NCBI GenBank assembly: GCA_021772635.1 | Contig: JAJFLP010000122.1 | Coordinates: 40,079-104,078 of the forward strand | Direction: 5' to 3' | Length of the DNA: 64,000 nucleotides | Origin: Verrucomicrobiota bacterium | Lineage (GTDB): Bacteria; Verrucomicrobiota; Lentisphaeria; JABSQK01; JAJFLO01 | Shown: positions 55,145-64,000 of the stretch, one piece after another | Layout: every line of letters starts with the position of its first letter | How positions within the stretch are numbered: position 1 is the first letter of the stretch | Notes under the pieces: model-generated | Databases searched by the model: none | Seen by the model: only the letters and a program-made list of their open reading frames with translations | What the model was told of the DNA's origin: nothing | Translations under genes and position numbers: made by a program

Positions 55145-57439
55145 CTAAAAGTTGTACCCGAGATTGAAGTGGAACCTGCCGCCGGTGCCTAAATGTTTTT
55201 GCTCACGCGACACCGGCCAGCCGTAATCCAGCTGAATCGCGCCGATAGGGAGGAACAGACGTAGTCCAGCGCCGACGCCTACGTTTAACTCCGATGGCGT
55301 CCAATCGAATTCGTCTTTCCAGACATTCCCGGAATCAACAAATATCGAACCCATAACGGTTTTCTCGTACAAGGGTGTTGTAACCTCAACAGATGCCAAA
55401 AGGATTGATTGACCACCGACGGGCTCTTCATTGTCTGGATCGACCGGCCCGACGTCACGCTCCTTAAACCCGCGAATCGAATTCGCTCCGCCGGTGAAGA
55501 AACGGTCGAAAATGCGCGGGGTATCGCCGCTTACGTTATCGACTTGGCCGATTTCACCGGAAATCTTAAAGACGGTCTTTTTGAAGATAGGATAATATTT
55601 GTCAGCCGATAGAGTCAATTTGTACAGGTTCGAATAGCTTCCAATAGCCTCTGTCTGGAATTCAGAATTAATCGAGATACGCGACCCGCTTGAGGTAAGA
55701 ATAACACGGTCCCGGTGGTCCCGAACAAAACCAAGGGTAAACGCGCTGACCAGATCACCGCCCTCTTCTGCGTCCCTGAAGAGTTTGCTATAGTCGCCCT
55801 CAATATCATTGATATCGATATCCTCTATCCGGTAGCCGAATGATTGTCGCCAGAATTTTTTCTTTAACCGACGGGTAAAGGCGACGCTTGAGCCTTTACT
55901 ATCCTGATCATATTCTCGATTACTGGAAGTCGTCCGGCTCCAGATTTCAAAATCGAATCGCAATGGTTTGTCATTAAGCCAGGGTTCGGTGAAAGAGAGC
56001 ACGTAGTCTTGGCGCGATGATCCGAACTGTGCGCGTAGTCGCATGCGCTGTCCGCCGCCCCGTAGCCCCGGGAAATCGTGTAGATCAAAATTGGATTGCG
56101 ATACCTCGATGGTACCAACCAGGTTGTCGGTGCTGGAGAAGCCGGCGCCAAACAGAAGCTGACCGGTTAGTTTCTCATCGAGGTTAACATTCAGATCTTT
56201 CTTATCATTTTCTTCCGTGGATACCGGTAAAATATCAACGTTTTCGAAGTATCCGAGGTTCTGCAGGCTGGTTTTACTCGCCTCGATTTTAGAAATATCG
56301 CTGACGTCGCCCGGGTGTATTCTCAGCTCGCGTCGGATCACATGATCCTTAGTAATATGATTTCCCGCAATATTGATATTGCGAATCGTATATGCAGTCC
56401 CTTCACGGATGATATACTCGACTGATGCGGTATTATTCTCGCTTTCGATTGAGCGGTCTGGCAAGACGTAGCAGTCGAGATATCCCTTATGACTATATTT
56501 ATTGGTAATCGCATTAATATCCCGGCGCTCTTGACCGCTACTGTAAACCTCCCCGGATTGCAACGAAATAATTTCGGTAAGCTGCTCAGTACTAAACTCG
56601 GTATTCCCCGAGATGGAAATATCCTTTACGCTATACTGTGGACCTTCCTCGAGAAATAGTGTCAGGTGAATATCTTTGCCGTCCTTTGTAATGTAACGAT
56701 CAATTTTACTTAGCTTAAAATCAAGATATCCCTTATCCCAGTACGCGTTCTTTATGCTGTCGATATCGTTTTGTAACTCGGTTTCATCGAAATAGCCGGC
56801 CGGGAATATATACCCCAGTAAAGAAACCTCGGTTTCCATCATCTTCTCCAACTGGCGGTCGGAAAAAACGATGTTTCCGATAAGATCAACGCCTCTTGTT
56901 TTGTACCTGGATTTTTCGTTGATTTCATACACCACTTTTAAATGATGGGAATCCTCAAGGGGGACAACCTGCTGTTTTATCGTTGTATCGTGATAGCCTT
57001 TATTTCGATAAAGATCGTATAGCGCCTGCAGATCCTCAGAAAGGAGCTTTTCATCCTGTATTTCATTCTCTTTCAGGTCTACCTCCCGCCTCAGTTTCTT
57101 GGTTGAAATTAAGGAATTCCCCTGGAACACGATCTCGCTGATCACTGCCTTCGGAGTGATTGTCAGGGTGATGGTAACCGATCCCGTGTTGGTCGGTTCG
57201 ACTTTCGCCTCGATGTCGTCAAACTGTTTCGTCGCGTAAAGCGTTTTTATATCTTCCGATAGGGTTTCCGGTGAAAATTCGTCGCCAATCTGCATCGTCA
57301 TATTACTGCGGACCATGTCTTGTGAAACCAGGCGGCTGGTTGCTGATTTTACGAGAATATCGTTTATCGAAGCAGCATACAGGGCACAGCTTGCACCGAA
57401 GGTAAAAGTAATTACGCAAATCTTCGTAAATCTGCTCAT
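55145..57439 (-). CDS. bamA: Outer-membrane protein assembly factor BamA
   Basis: 764 residues. Signal peptide (ICVITFTFGASCALYAAS), five POTRA domains (about 25-345, for example VSEIVFQGNSLISTKKLRREV and IRNINIAGNHITKDHVIRREL), and the Omp85 barrel with RGFKERDVGP (the conserved VRGF/Y-type lid-lock motif), SILLASVEVTTPLYEKTV and a final strand HFNLGYNF ending in phenylalanine. It folds and inserts outer-membrane beta-barrels. It follows dnaB after 48 bases. A TATAAT at 57474-57469 on the minus strand could start a separate message, but no -35 is seen. Confidence 0.97.
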   Translation of the reverse strand: MSRFTKICVITFTFGASCALYAASINDILVKSATSRLVSQDMVRSNMTMQIGDEFSPETLSEDIKTLYATKQFDDIEAKVEPTNTGSVTITLTITPKAVISEIVFQGNSLISTKKLRREVDLKENEIQDEKLLSEDLQALYDLYRNKGYHDTTIKQQVVPLEDSHHLKVVYEINEKSRYKTRGVDLIGNIVFSDRQLEKMMETEVSLLGYIFPAGYFDETELQNDIDSIKNAYWDKGYLDFKLSKIDRYITKDGKDIHLTLFLEEGPQYSVKDISISGNTEFSTEQLTEIISLQSGEVYSSGQERRDINAITNKYSHKGYLDCYVLPDRSIESENNTASVEYIIREGTAYTIRNINIAGNHITKDHVIRRELRIHPGDVSDISKIEASKTSLQNLGYFENVDILPVSTEENDKKDLNVNLDEKLTGQLLFGAGFSSTDNLVGTIEVSQSNFDLHDFPGLRGGGQRMRLRAQFGSSRQDYVLSFTEPWLNDKPLRFDFEIWSRTTSSNREYDQDSKGSSVAFTRRLKKKFWRQSFGYRIEDIDINDIEGDYSKLFRDAEEGGDLVSAFTLGFVRDHRDRVILTSSGSRISINSEFQTEAIGSYSNLYKLTLSADKYYPIFKKTVFKISGEIGQVDNVSGDTPRIFDRFFTGGANSIRGFKERDVGPVDPDNEEPVGGQSILLASVEVTTPLYEKTVMGSIFVDSGNVWKDEFDWTPSELNVGVGAGLRLFLPIGAIQLDYGWPVSREQKHLGTGGRFHFNLGYNF

Positions 57440-57487
57440 GTGGTAATTTCCGTTTTGATTATTTAGCGATTATAGACTGGATAGTGG

Positions 57488-58924
57488 CTAATACGACGCT
57501 TCTACGGGTACGTCTGCATCTGATACATACTGGGGTGCCTGATCGAAGAAACGCGTCCACTCGGGTTTAAAAGCTAAGTCGGCGATCCCGGTTTCCCCAT
57601 TGCGGTTTTTCGCAACGATAACCTGTGACTTAATTCGAGTATCGTCACCATCCGATCCATGCGTTTCTTTTTCTTCTCCCCCTTCGCCTCCGCGATGTAA
57701 TAACATTACGATATCGGCGTCTTGCTCGATAGCACCAGATTCACGAAGTTGTGACAGCTTCGGCTGATTACCTTGTTCCGCCTGACGATTAAGCTGGCAC
57801 AACAATAGTATGGGGAGGTTTAATTCTTTAGCCAACGCCTTAATATCGGCAGACAGTTTCGCGACCTCCTGTTCTCTGGAGGTCGTCTTATTGACCCCGA
57901 CCGGGCGCATCAGCTGTAGATAATCGATAACGATCAGTTGGATATTATACTCGAGCTTCATCCTCCTGGCCTTATGTCTGAGCTCCAAACTAGATAATTG
58001 TGGAGTATCGTCGATATATATCGGCGCGGCGCTCAGGCGGTCTGCGGTCCCCATCACCTTTGTGCTCCATTGTGCATTGGACAGAGTCCCGTCGCGTATG
58101 TCCTTCATATTGATCTGGCCCTCGCTGGATAGCATCCGAATAATTACTTGATGACTTCCCATTTCAAGGCTGAATATCCCGACTGGAATTTTCTTGTCAA
58201 CGCTAACGTGTCTGGTTATATCTAATGCTAACGCGGTCTTACCCATCGATGGCCGTGCTGCCAAAACGATGAGTTCGCCGGGTTTCATTCCGGTTATCTT
58301 TCTATCAATATTCTTGAATCCAGTTGCAAGGCCGATCGCTTCCGGCCTCTTTTCGCTGAGGGCCTGCAGATAATCGACTGCGTCTTTCATCAGGTCTTTG
58401 ATAGTCTTCGTATAAGTATCCGTACGAATCTCGGTCACATCCATGATCTTTCGTTCGACGGAGTCTATGAACTCGGGGACTTCACCGGTGGCCTCGAAGC
58501 AACGGCCAACGATATCACTGCAGGTGGCGATAAGTGTGCGAAGGATATACGCATCAAGGACGTGATCAACGTATTTATCTACGTTCGCAGTGGTTGGAAC
58601 TACATTATAAAGGTGATTTAAATATTCCTCGCCGCCGATGTCTTCGAGTACGGCGGACCGCTCGAATTTGGTGGTAACGGTGATGAGGTCAATTCGATCA
58701 GGGACCATCTCATTCCGCATTTCCCGTAATCCAAGGAATATTTTTCGGTGAGGAGCGTGATGGAAACATGTTTCTGTTTTGATTCTGGAAAAGACGCTAT
58801 CCATCGTAGCGCAGGGATCTAGCAGTAGACAGGAGAGGATGGCTTTCTCGGCTTCGATGCACTGGGGCAACGGCCGATCGCCGACTAGAAGAGGGCCGAT
58901 TTTAGCAGTGGAAAAACTTGCCAT
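57488..58924 (-). CDS. dnaB: Replicative DNA helicase DnaB
   Basis: 478 residues. N-terminal DnaB domain (LPQCIEAEKAILSCLLLD), a linker helix, and the RecA-like helicase core with LAARPSMGKTALALDITRH (Walker A), GIFSLEMGSHQVIIRMLSSE, LIVIDYLQLMRP (Walker B) and ILLLCQLNRQAEQGNQPKLSQLRESGAIEQDADIVMLLHR. It is the hexameric 5'-3' fork helicase. There is no intein. It is the usual downstream neighbour of rplI. Confidence 0.97.
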   Translation of the reverse strand: MASFSTAKIGPLLVGDRPLPQCIEAEKAILSCLLLDPCATMDSVFSRIKTETCFHHAPHRKIFLGLREMRNEMVPDRIDLITVTTKFERSAVLEDIGGEEYLNHLYNVVPTTANVDKYVDHVLDAYILRTLIATCSDIVGRCFEATGEVPEFIDSVERKIMDVTEIRTDTYTKTIKDLMKDAVDYLQALSEKRPEAIGLATGFKNIDRKITGMKPGELIVLAARPSMGKTALALDITRHVSVDKKIPVGIFSLEMGSHQVIIRMLSSEGQINMKDIRDGTLSNAQWSTKVMGTADRLSAAPIYIDDTPQLSSLELRHKARRMKLEYNIQLIVIDYLQLMRPVGVNKTTSREQEVAKLSADIKALAKELNLPILLLCQLNRQAEQGNQPKLSQLRESGAIEQDADIVMLLHRGGEGGEEKETHGSDGDDTRIKSQVIVAKNRNGETGIADLAFKPEWTRFFDQAPQYVSDADVPVEASY

Positions 58925-59059
58925 GAGAAGAGACTTTTGCTGGATACTCAGACATGCGGGAGGCGCCTATTCTGGCGTCAAATGTAAAAAAACGATGGCG
59001 CACAGAAAAATCAGGCTAGTGCATATCAGGGGGGCGGCAGACCGGCGATGTCAAATCGA

Positions 59060-59515
59060 TTAATCGTCGGCTTTGACTACCCAGACTTTAATTGCCGCAA
59101 CGACCTCACGATTTAGGTGCACATCAACCTGGTATACGCCGAGTTTTCGAATCGGTTCTGATAACGCGATTTGCTTACGTTCAACTTCGATGTTCATCTC
59201 AGCCAGAGCACTGACTATATGCTGTGCGGTCACTGAACCGTAGAGTTTTTCGTCGTCACCGGCTTGCATCGGGATCGTGATCGAGTTATTGACGATGGTA
59301 TCTGCGACATCCTTGAAGTGCGTAACCTGTTTTTCGTACTCATCTTGAGCATTCTTTTTCTTGGCTTCTAATTGCCGTAATGCTCCCGGCGTGGATTTGC
59401 TTGCAAGCCGCTTAGGTATTAAATAGTTGCGCGCGTATCCGTCAGCAACCTTTATGACGTCACCCATTTCACCTAAATGCGTGACGTTGTCGAGCAGTAT
59501 CAGTTCCACCGCCAT
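59060..59515 (-). CDS. rplI: Ribosomal protein bL9
   Basis: 151 residues. N-terminal domain MAVELILLDNVTHLGEMGDVIKVADGYARNYLIPKRLA, the long connecting helix (about 45-80) and the C-terminal domain with KLYGSVTAQHIVSAL. It binds 23S rRNA near the L1 stalk. It starts 21 bases after rpsR. Confidence 0.97.
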   Translation of the reverse strand: MAVELILLDNVTHLGEMGDVIKVADGYARNYLIPKRLASKSTPGALRQLEAKKKNAQDEYEKQVTHFKDVADTIVNNSITIPMQAGDDEKLYGSVTAQHIVSALAEMNIEVERKQIALSEPIRKLGVYQVDVHLNREVVAAIKVWVVKADD

Positions 59516-59536
59516 AATAATTCCTCTCGATAAATT

Positions 59537-59773
59537 CTATGGTAACAACGCGATCGACCGCGCTCTTTTAATTGCCTTAGCCAGTTTCTTCTGGTGTAAC
59601 CCACAGTTACCGGTAATGCGTCGGGGAATAATCTTCCCTTTCTCGGTAACGAAGCGGATCAATAAGTCGGCATCCTTAAAGTCGATATAATAAGCACGTT
59701 CCTCACAAAAGCGACAAATTTTCGGCCTGTAGGTGCGAACTTTCCTTCTTGTTTTTGGTCGTCTGATAGCCAT
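59537..59773 (-). CDS. rpsR: Ribosomal protein bS18, zinc-binding form
   Basis: 78 residues. [39 protein letters not shown] is the S18 core. The four zinc ligands of the C+ form, C20, C23, C57 and H60, are present, unlike in E. coli. It pairs with S6 on the platform of the small subunit. It is separated from ssb by 258 bases holding a family A repeat. Confidence 0.96.
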   Translation of the reverse strand: MAIRRPKTRRKVRTYRPKICRFCEERAYYIDFKDADLLIRFVTEKGKIIPRRITGNCGLHQKKLAKAIKRARSIALLP

Positions 59774-59829
59774 ATATTACCTTTCTGTTTAATGCCAGAG
59801 CGTATGCTCGCGTATAACGTTCGTGAATC

Positions 59830-60019
59830 TTGGGTCCGAATGGACGGACTGTCTATGCACCAGCGGACTCGCCGCATAAGCGCAAGTCCCGGGTACTCCG
59901 GACTGAGAATACGGAGAGGGACCAGTTAAAATTACTAACGCCCGAGATTCTGAACAGCCGTCGCTCAGCGGTTCAGTACCACGACGACGGCTAAAAAACT
60001 CGAATACCGCTTGCGGTAT
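59830..60019 (+). repeat. Family A repeat, copy 20, between ssb and rpsR
   Basis: Diverged copy with GGGTCCGAATGGACGG, GAGAATACGGAGAGGGACC and a new palindromic insert (GCCGTCG ... CGACGGC) followed by CTAAAAAACTCGAATACC and a terminal ATACCGC-TT-GCGGTAT. It is in plus orientation, opposite to the operon it interrupts. Confidence 0.68.
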
Positions 60020-60031
60020 GAATACGACGAG

Positions 60032-60547
60032 TTAAAACGGAATATCATCCATGGACTCGTCATCAGTACCTGGGCCCGGTGCGGCGTTCCCGCCGGCGTC
60101 GCCGGACGGAAATGGTGGTGCTGGCGGCGCTGATTCCTTTGAAGCCGGGGCGGGTGGTGGTCGATCACTGTGTGAAAATTCCGCGGGGGTGTCGCTATAT
60201 TCGCTACCCCGAGACGGCGCTCCCAGAAACTGAATTCTCTCGCCGGTCACGGTGATTCGGCTTCTTTTCCGGCCAGACTCGCGGTCATCCCACTGATCGA
60301 ATTTCAGGCGCCCTTCAACAAAAGCGGGCGCACCTTTTTTTAGATAAGTATTGCAACTTTCCGCCTGTTTCCCCCAAACTTCGATATCGATAAAACAGGT
60401 GTCTGAGCGTTCCTCGCCGTTCGCCGTCGTATATTTTCGATTGACGGCGAGCCCTAAGGCACATAGTGCGGCTCCACCCGGGGTATAGCGAATCTCTGGG
60501 TCACGGGTGAGATTTCCGATTAAAAATACTTTATTTAATGATGCCAT
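60032..60547 (-). CDS. ssb: Single-stranded DNA-binding protein
   Basis: 171 residues. OB fold in the first 110 residues (NKVFLIGNLTRDPEIRYTPGGAALCALGLAVNRKY, KQAESCNTYLKKGAPAFVEGRLKF), a proline/alanine-rich flexible linker and the acidic protein-docking tail DDESMDDIPF. It coats ssDNA and recruits repair and replication enzymes. It lies between rpsF and rpsR as in many bacteria. Confidence 0.97.
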   Translation of the reverse strand: MASLNKVFLIGNLTRDPEIRYTPGGAALCALGLAVNRKYTTANGEERSDTCFIDIEVWGKQAESCNTYLKKGAPAFVEGRLKFDQWDDRESGRKRSRITVTGERIQFLGAPSRGSEYSDTPAEFSHSDRPPPAPASKESAPPAPPFPSGDAGGNAAPGPGTDDESMDDIPF

Positions 60548-60674
60548 GTTCTTTGCCTATATCTCTTGTTACTATTCTGATCGCTTCGGAGTTTTTGACT
60601 ACGCGCCCTGCTATTCAACAGGGACTTCGGTCATTCTCTCCGAGATACCGTTTATGTGATTCACGACCGTGTCT

Positions 60675-60986
60675 CTATTCCGTGCTATTTCGATCGACCG
60701 GACGAGTATAATTAAAAATATCCGCGCGAAGTACTTTCGGGTCTCGGCGAAATTTATCCTTTATTTTTACCACGCCATCCGCAGGCGCGTTGAGAATGAC
60801 GTTGAGGTATACCGCCGAGGAAATCTTATTGATTGGATGGGCCAATGTCCGGTGCCCCATCTCATTGGTTTCTACGATTCCGCCACCGATTTCTTTTGTG
60901 ATGGATTCAAGCTGGTCTAGAAATCCTTTGGTGCCATCCTCATTCTTGCCTTTATCAAGTATAAATATGGATTCATATTTTTTCAA
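60675..60986 (-). CDS. rpsF: Ribosomal protein bS6
   Basis: 103 residues. KKYESIFILDKGKNEDGTKGFLDQL and the GHRTLAHPINKISSAVYLNVIL core with a C-terminal RRDPKVLRADIF. It lacks a poly-glutamate tail. It heads the rpsF-ssb-rpsR-rplI group and follows pth after 30 bases. Confidence 0.95.
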   Translation of the reverse strand: MKKYESIFILDKGKNEDGTKGFLDQLESITKEIGGGIVETNEMGHRTLAHPINKISSAVYLNVILNAPADGVVKIKDKFRRDPKVLRADIFNYTRPVDRNSTE

Positions 60987-61016
60987 TTCAATTAACTCCG
61001 ATTATGGTTAGGTTGA

Positions 61017-61649
61017 TCAACATGAGACTGGCGACGACTCCTCACCCCCCCCGTCAAACGGGATTCCATTATAACTATTCATCGTCGCTTCTACACCGCG
61101 ATTTACAGCTAGTAGCACAGCCTCCGCCGCGCCCGCGATGACTTTTTCAAGTACCGGCTGCTCGTCAGCCGTGAATGATGACAAAACGTGATCAGACGTT
61201 TTGCTGTCCTCAGTCGTCGCTCTTCCGATACCGATGCGCATTCGGTTGAAGGAATCACTATTCAATGCGGCGATTACTGAATCTACACCGCGATGTCCGC
61301 CGCTACCGCCTTTCATGCGAATCCGAATCTTACCTAATGGCAGATCCACGTCGTCGAATATCAATAGGATCTGGTGCGGCTCAATTCCCTTTTCTCGACA
61401 AAACTTCGCGACAGGCATGCCGCTTAAGTTCATGTAAGTCAGAGGTTTTTGTAAAAATACTTGCCGTCCCTTTGACCGGAAGAAACATAGGACGCTTTCA
61501 GAAAAATGCTCGGGCGGCGACGAAGCCGGTTTCTTGCCGGCTAAGATTTTATCGATGACTTTGAACCCCACATTGTGACGAGTGTCCGCGTATTCCTCTC
61601 CCGGATTCCCCAGTCCGACGATCAGTGATGGACAAACTGTATCATCCAT
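61017..61649 (-). CDS. pth: Peptidyl-tRNA hydrolase
   Basis: 210 residues. LIVGLGNPGEEYADTRHNVGFKVID with the catalytic histidine region, LQKPLTYMNLSGMPVAKFC, LLIFDDVDLPLGKIRIRMKGGSGGHRGVDSV and FNRMRIGIGR. It releases tRNA from dropped-off peptidyl-tRNAs. It lies 30 bases after rplY, the usual partner. Confidence 0.96.
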   Translation of the reverse strand: MDDTVCPSLIVGLGNPGEEYADTRHNVGFKVIDKILAGKKPASSPPEHFSESVLCFFRSKGRQVFLQKPLTYMNLSGMPVAKFCREKGIEPHQILLIFDDVDLPLGKIRIRMKGGSGGHRGVDSVIAALNSDSFNRMRIGIGRATTEDSKTSDHVLSSFTADEQPVLEKVIAGAAEAVLLAVNRGVEATMNSYNGIPFDGGGEESSPVSC

Positions 61650-61679
61650 AAAAATATCCCGTCGCGTTCTCGTTTATTC

Positions 61680-62354
61680 TTATTCCGCGTCTTCCTCACT
61701 CTTGCCCTTGGTAATGACCTCCGGCTCGCCGGCCGACGGTTCGCCCAGAACTCCGGCTTCTTCTGCTTCTTCGACTTCTTCTTCGAGATTCGGCGCTTGA
61801 ACATGGACAATCGTGATGTGCGGGTCGGTGAACGTCCCGCTTACACCGCTGGGCAGCGATATATCGCCAATTGCGATGCTGTCACCAATATTGAGAGCCG
61901 TGACGTCTATTACTATTTCATCCGGCAGGTCGCGAGGGAGACAACGAATCTCGATTTGATGAGAAACAAGATCCAATTGCCCGCCGTGATCTATACCCTC
62001 CGCGTGGCCAACAACCTTAATCTCTACCTCCGCTGTAATTTCCTTATCCATTCTGACTTGCTGAAAATCGATATGCAAGATATTGGTACTTAAATAATCG
62101 AATTGGATATCCTTGACCTGAACATCGGTTGTTTTCGTTTTGCTCTTGTCATCCTCTATATTGAGCGTAATAATCGACGAATGCCGCACAACTGAATTTA
62201 TTTCTTTCAGATTCGAACATAACGCCATAGGCTCAATCTTATCACCGTAAAGGATGCACGGCACTAACCCTTCGGATCTCAGACGTTTCGTCGACTTTTT
62301 GCCGGTTACGTCCCGCAGGCGTACTGAAATCGACTGTAGAATTTTCTTTGCCAT
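61680..62354 (-). CDS. rplY: Ribosomal protein bL25, long (Ctc) form
   Basis: 224 residues, the two-domain TL5/Ctc type. The N-terminal 5S-rRNA-binding domain has KKSTKRLRSEGLVPCILYGD and VKDIQFDYLSTNILHIDFQQV; the C-terminal beta domain has VEIRCLPRDLPDEIVIDVTALNIGDSIAIGDI. An acidic 30-residue tail (LEEEVEEAEEAG) follows, common in Gram-negative Ctc proteins. First gene of the minus-strand ribosomal/replication cluster. Confidence 0.95.
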   Translation of the reverse strand: MAKKILQSISVRLRDVTGKKSTKRLRSEGLVPCILYGDKIEPMALCSNLKEINSVVRHSSIITLNIEDDKSKTKTTDVQVKDIQFDYLSTNILHIDFQQVRMDKEITAEVEIKVVGHAEGIDHGGQLDLVSHQIEIRCLPRDLPDEIVIDVTALNIGDSIAIGDISLPSGVSGTFTDPHITIVHVQAPNLEEEVEEAEEAGVLGEPSAGEPEVITKGKSEEDAE

Positions 62355-62509
62355 CTTTAGTTCCTCTGATTTACGAATTCAGCGCCTTCTTTTCTTTTAC
62401 GCGAAAATTCGAGAAAAATCTTTAATATAAAGAGGGTTACGCTCACTTCAATATCAAAATAAGTTGTTACCCGAGAAAAAACACACCAACATGGAGATCA
62501 TCCGCAAAT

Positions 62510-63826
62510 ATGCAAGAATCTTTGATTGAATTGCTTAGAAATCGAGAGGCAAAGGTTGGGATAATTGGACTGGGTTACGTCGGGTTACCGATACTTTTGG
62601 AATTCGCACGCGTCGGGTTCCCCGTTATCGGGTTTGACGTGGACGGGGATAAGATATCGCAACTTCTCAAGGGGGATTCATACATTCGTCATATCGAACC
62701 AAGCCGCGTGAAGGATCTTCTGGTTGACAACCTGAAAGCGGACGTGACGATCGAATTCTCCAGAGTATCGGACTGCGATGCTCTCCTGATCTGCGTCCCG
62801 ACACCGTTGAATCAGCATCGCGATCCGGAGCTGAGTTTTATCACGCGTACGGCGGAAACAATCTCGGCATATATGAGAAAAGGACAGCTAATAAGTTTGG
62901 AGTCAACGACTTATCCAGGCACCACTGAGGACGTACTCGTCCCGATTCTGGAGAAAGGCGCAAAATTAACTGCCGGCACCGATTTTTTCGTAGTCTACTC
63001 GCCGGAACGTGAAGATCCGAATAATGCGGAGTTCGCAACCTCTTCGATACCGAAAGTTATCGGTGGCATAAATCAGGAGTCACTCGAGATCGGCATAGTC
63101 CTGTACAGCTCGATTATCTGTGAAATGGTGCCTGTCTCTTCGTGCCGCGCGGCCGAGGCGACCAAGCTGATGGAGAATATCTTCCGTTGTGTTAACATTG
63201 CACTCGTAAACGAGCTTAAGACGGTATTTTCCGCGATGGACATAAATATTTGGGAAGTTATTCGGGCGGCTAAAACTAAACCGTTCGGATATATGGCGTT
63301 TTATCCGGGACCGGGTTTGGGCGGACATTGTATCCCGATCGACCCTTTTTATTTGTCATGGAAAGCGAAGGAGTATGGAATCTCGACGAAATTCATTGAA
63401 CTTGCTGGTGAGATCAACACGAATATGCCGAATTACGTTATTCACCAGACAATGCTGGCGTTGAATGAAAACAAGATGACGCTGCGAGATAGCCGAGTCT
63501 TACTTATCGGCCTCGCATACAAGAAAAACGTTGACGATATTCGCGAAAGTCCCGCTTTCGTTCTTTGGGACGAATTGTTAAAGCACGGTTCATTGGTCGA
63601 TTACTTCGATCCGTATTGTCCAGTCGTAAAGGACACAAGGGAGTTTCCACATTTAGCGGGTATAGCGAGTCGAACCATCGACGATATTGCCGATGGCGTG
63701 TATGATGCGGCGATTATTGCCACAGACCATGATCAAGTGGACCACGATCAAATCGCGCGCAAAGTTAAGGTTTTAATCGATACGCGCGGGGTTTGCGAGG
63801 ATGCGGAGAATGTCTATCGGGCGTGA
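62510..63826 (+). CDS. Nucleotide-sugar dehydrogenase (UDP-N-acetyl-glucosamine 6-dehydrogenase type)
   Basis: 438 residues. Rossmann NAD site VGIIGLGYVGLPILLEFARVG (16-36), CVPTPLNQHRDPELSFI, the substrate-binding LENIFR-type segment KLMENIFRCVNIALVNELK, and the catalytic cysteine in GPGLGGHCIPIDPFYLSWKA. The GGHCIPIDP form and length match the WbpA/WecC-like branch, which oxidises UDP-GlcNAc or related sugars to uronic acids for surface polysaccharides; UDP-glucose or GDP-mannose cannot be fully excluded. It is divergent from rplY and is the only sugar-pathway gene here. GGAG stands about 14 bases before the ATG. Confidence 0.93.
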   Translation: MQESLIELLRNREAKVGIIGLGYVGLPILLEFARVGFPVIGFDVDGDKISQLLKGDSYIRHIEPSRVKDLLVDNLKADVTIEFSRVSDCDALLICVPTPLNQHRDPELSFITRTAETISAYMRKGQLISLESTTYPGTTEDVLVPILEKGAKLTAGTDFFVVYSPEREDPNNAEFATSSIPKVIGGINQESLEIGIVLYSSIICEMVPVSSCRAAEATKLMENIFRCVNIALVNELKTVFSAMDINIWEVIRAAKTKPFGYMAFYPGPGLGGHCIPIDPFYLSWKAKEYGISTKFIELAGEINTNMPNYVIHQTMLALNENKMTLRDSRVLLIGLAYKKNVDDIRESPAFVLWDELLKHGSLVDYFDPYCPVVKDTREFPHLAGIASRTIDDIADGVYDAAIIATDHDQVDHDQIARKVKVLIDTRGVCEDAENVYRA

Positions 63827-64000
63827 TATCTGGACGCCAGCCTTAGGAATTATTCAGGTTAGGAGGCTGTCGGACTTTAGGGATCGTCACGAGAAAATAG
63901 ATAAATTGAGACCAATTTTTCCCGGAATGAGGCGAATATTAGACATATTTAACGAAATTTCGGGAGAAAATGGGCCAATTTCAGCGTTTTCATAGTCGAT
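63827..64000. other. Non-coding right edge
   Basis: Contains GCCTTAGGAATTATTCAGG, resembling the end of family C. No gene was recognised. Confidence 0.35.

Overview
The window is chromosomal DNA of a diderm (Gram-negative-type) bacterium. It carries BamA, SurA, two TonB-dependent receptors, a large-periplasmic-domain YidC and a periplasmic YfiR-like protein. Almost all genes are single-copy housekeeping genes; there is no phage, plasmid, CRISPR or transposase gene. I cannot name the phylum from the sequence. A TIGR03790-type secreted protein, an MFS/spermidine-synthase fusion, a SUMF1-domain protein and a short sigma factor with an unusual tail suggest a little-studied lineage. Operons are short. 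Many intergenic gaps of 150-1000 bp are filled by dispersed repeats.

Layout. 1-4567: end of a TonB receptor, then hslO, ppa, a HIT protein and mutY. 4855-11575 (minus): MFS/spermidine-synthase fusion, amidase, unknown 232-aa protein, enolase. 12594-16161: ribBA, ribH, nusB, ftsY. 16405-20204 (minus): YfiR-like protein, TonB receptor, thioredoxin-like protein. 20583-22889: argH and a ketopantoate-reductase-like gene. 22977-29689: sigma factor with a C-terminal RNA-polymerase alpha-CTD-like domain, a flippase-like membrane protein, Prc protease, coiled-coil protein. 30231-32098: rhomboid protease and pyrD. 32511-35176: ABC ATPase, secreted protein, zinc-ribbon protein. 35330-39778: rpmH, rnpA, yidD, yidC, jag. 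39928-45348 (minus): tig-clpP-clpX-surA-ksgA. 46153-54797: APS kinase, an NtrC-type two-component pair, SUMF1 protein, TPR protein, TIGR03790 protein. 55145-62354 (minus): rplY-pth-rpsF-ssb-rpsR-rplI-dnaB-bamA. 62510-63826: a nucleotide-sugar dehydrogenase.

Working links: envelope biogenesis (BamA, SurA, YidC, YidD, FtsY, Prc, amidase), protein quality control (trigger factor, ClpXP, Hsp33), translation and replication (L34, S6, S18, L9, L25, Pth, SSB, DnaB) and riboflavin synthesis (RibBA, RibH).

The most notable observations are these. (1) The sigma factor ends in a domain that keeps the DNA-contacting residues of the RNA polymerase alpha CTD. (2) About 22 copies of a modular repeat (family A) occur between genes; most end in a TATAAT-like box, and they carry optional palindromic modules inserted at fixed positions. 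Where a copy lies just upstream of a gene it points at that gene. (3) A second set of repeats (families B and C) overlaps stop codons, so that the repeat supplies the stop. (4) There is a 60-bp palindrome with perfect 29-bp arms after ftsY, and a roughly 290-bp element bounded by inverted repeats before a TonB receptor.
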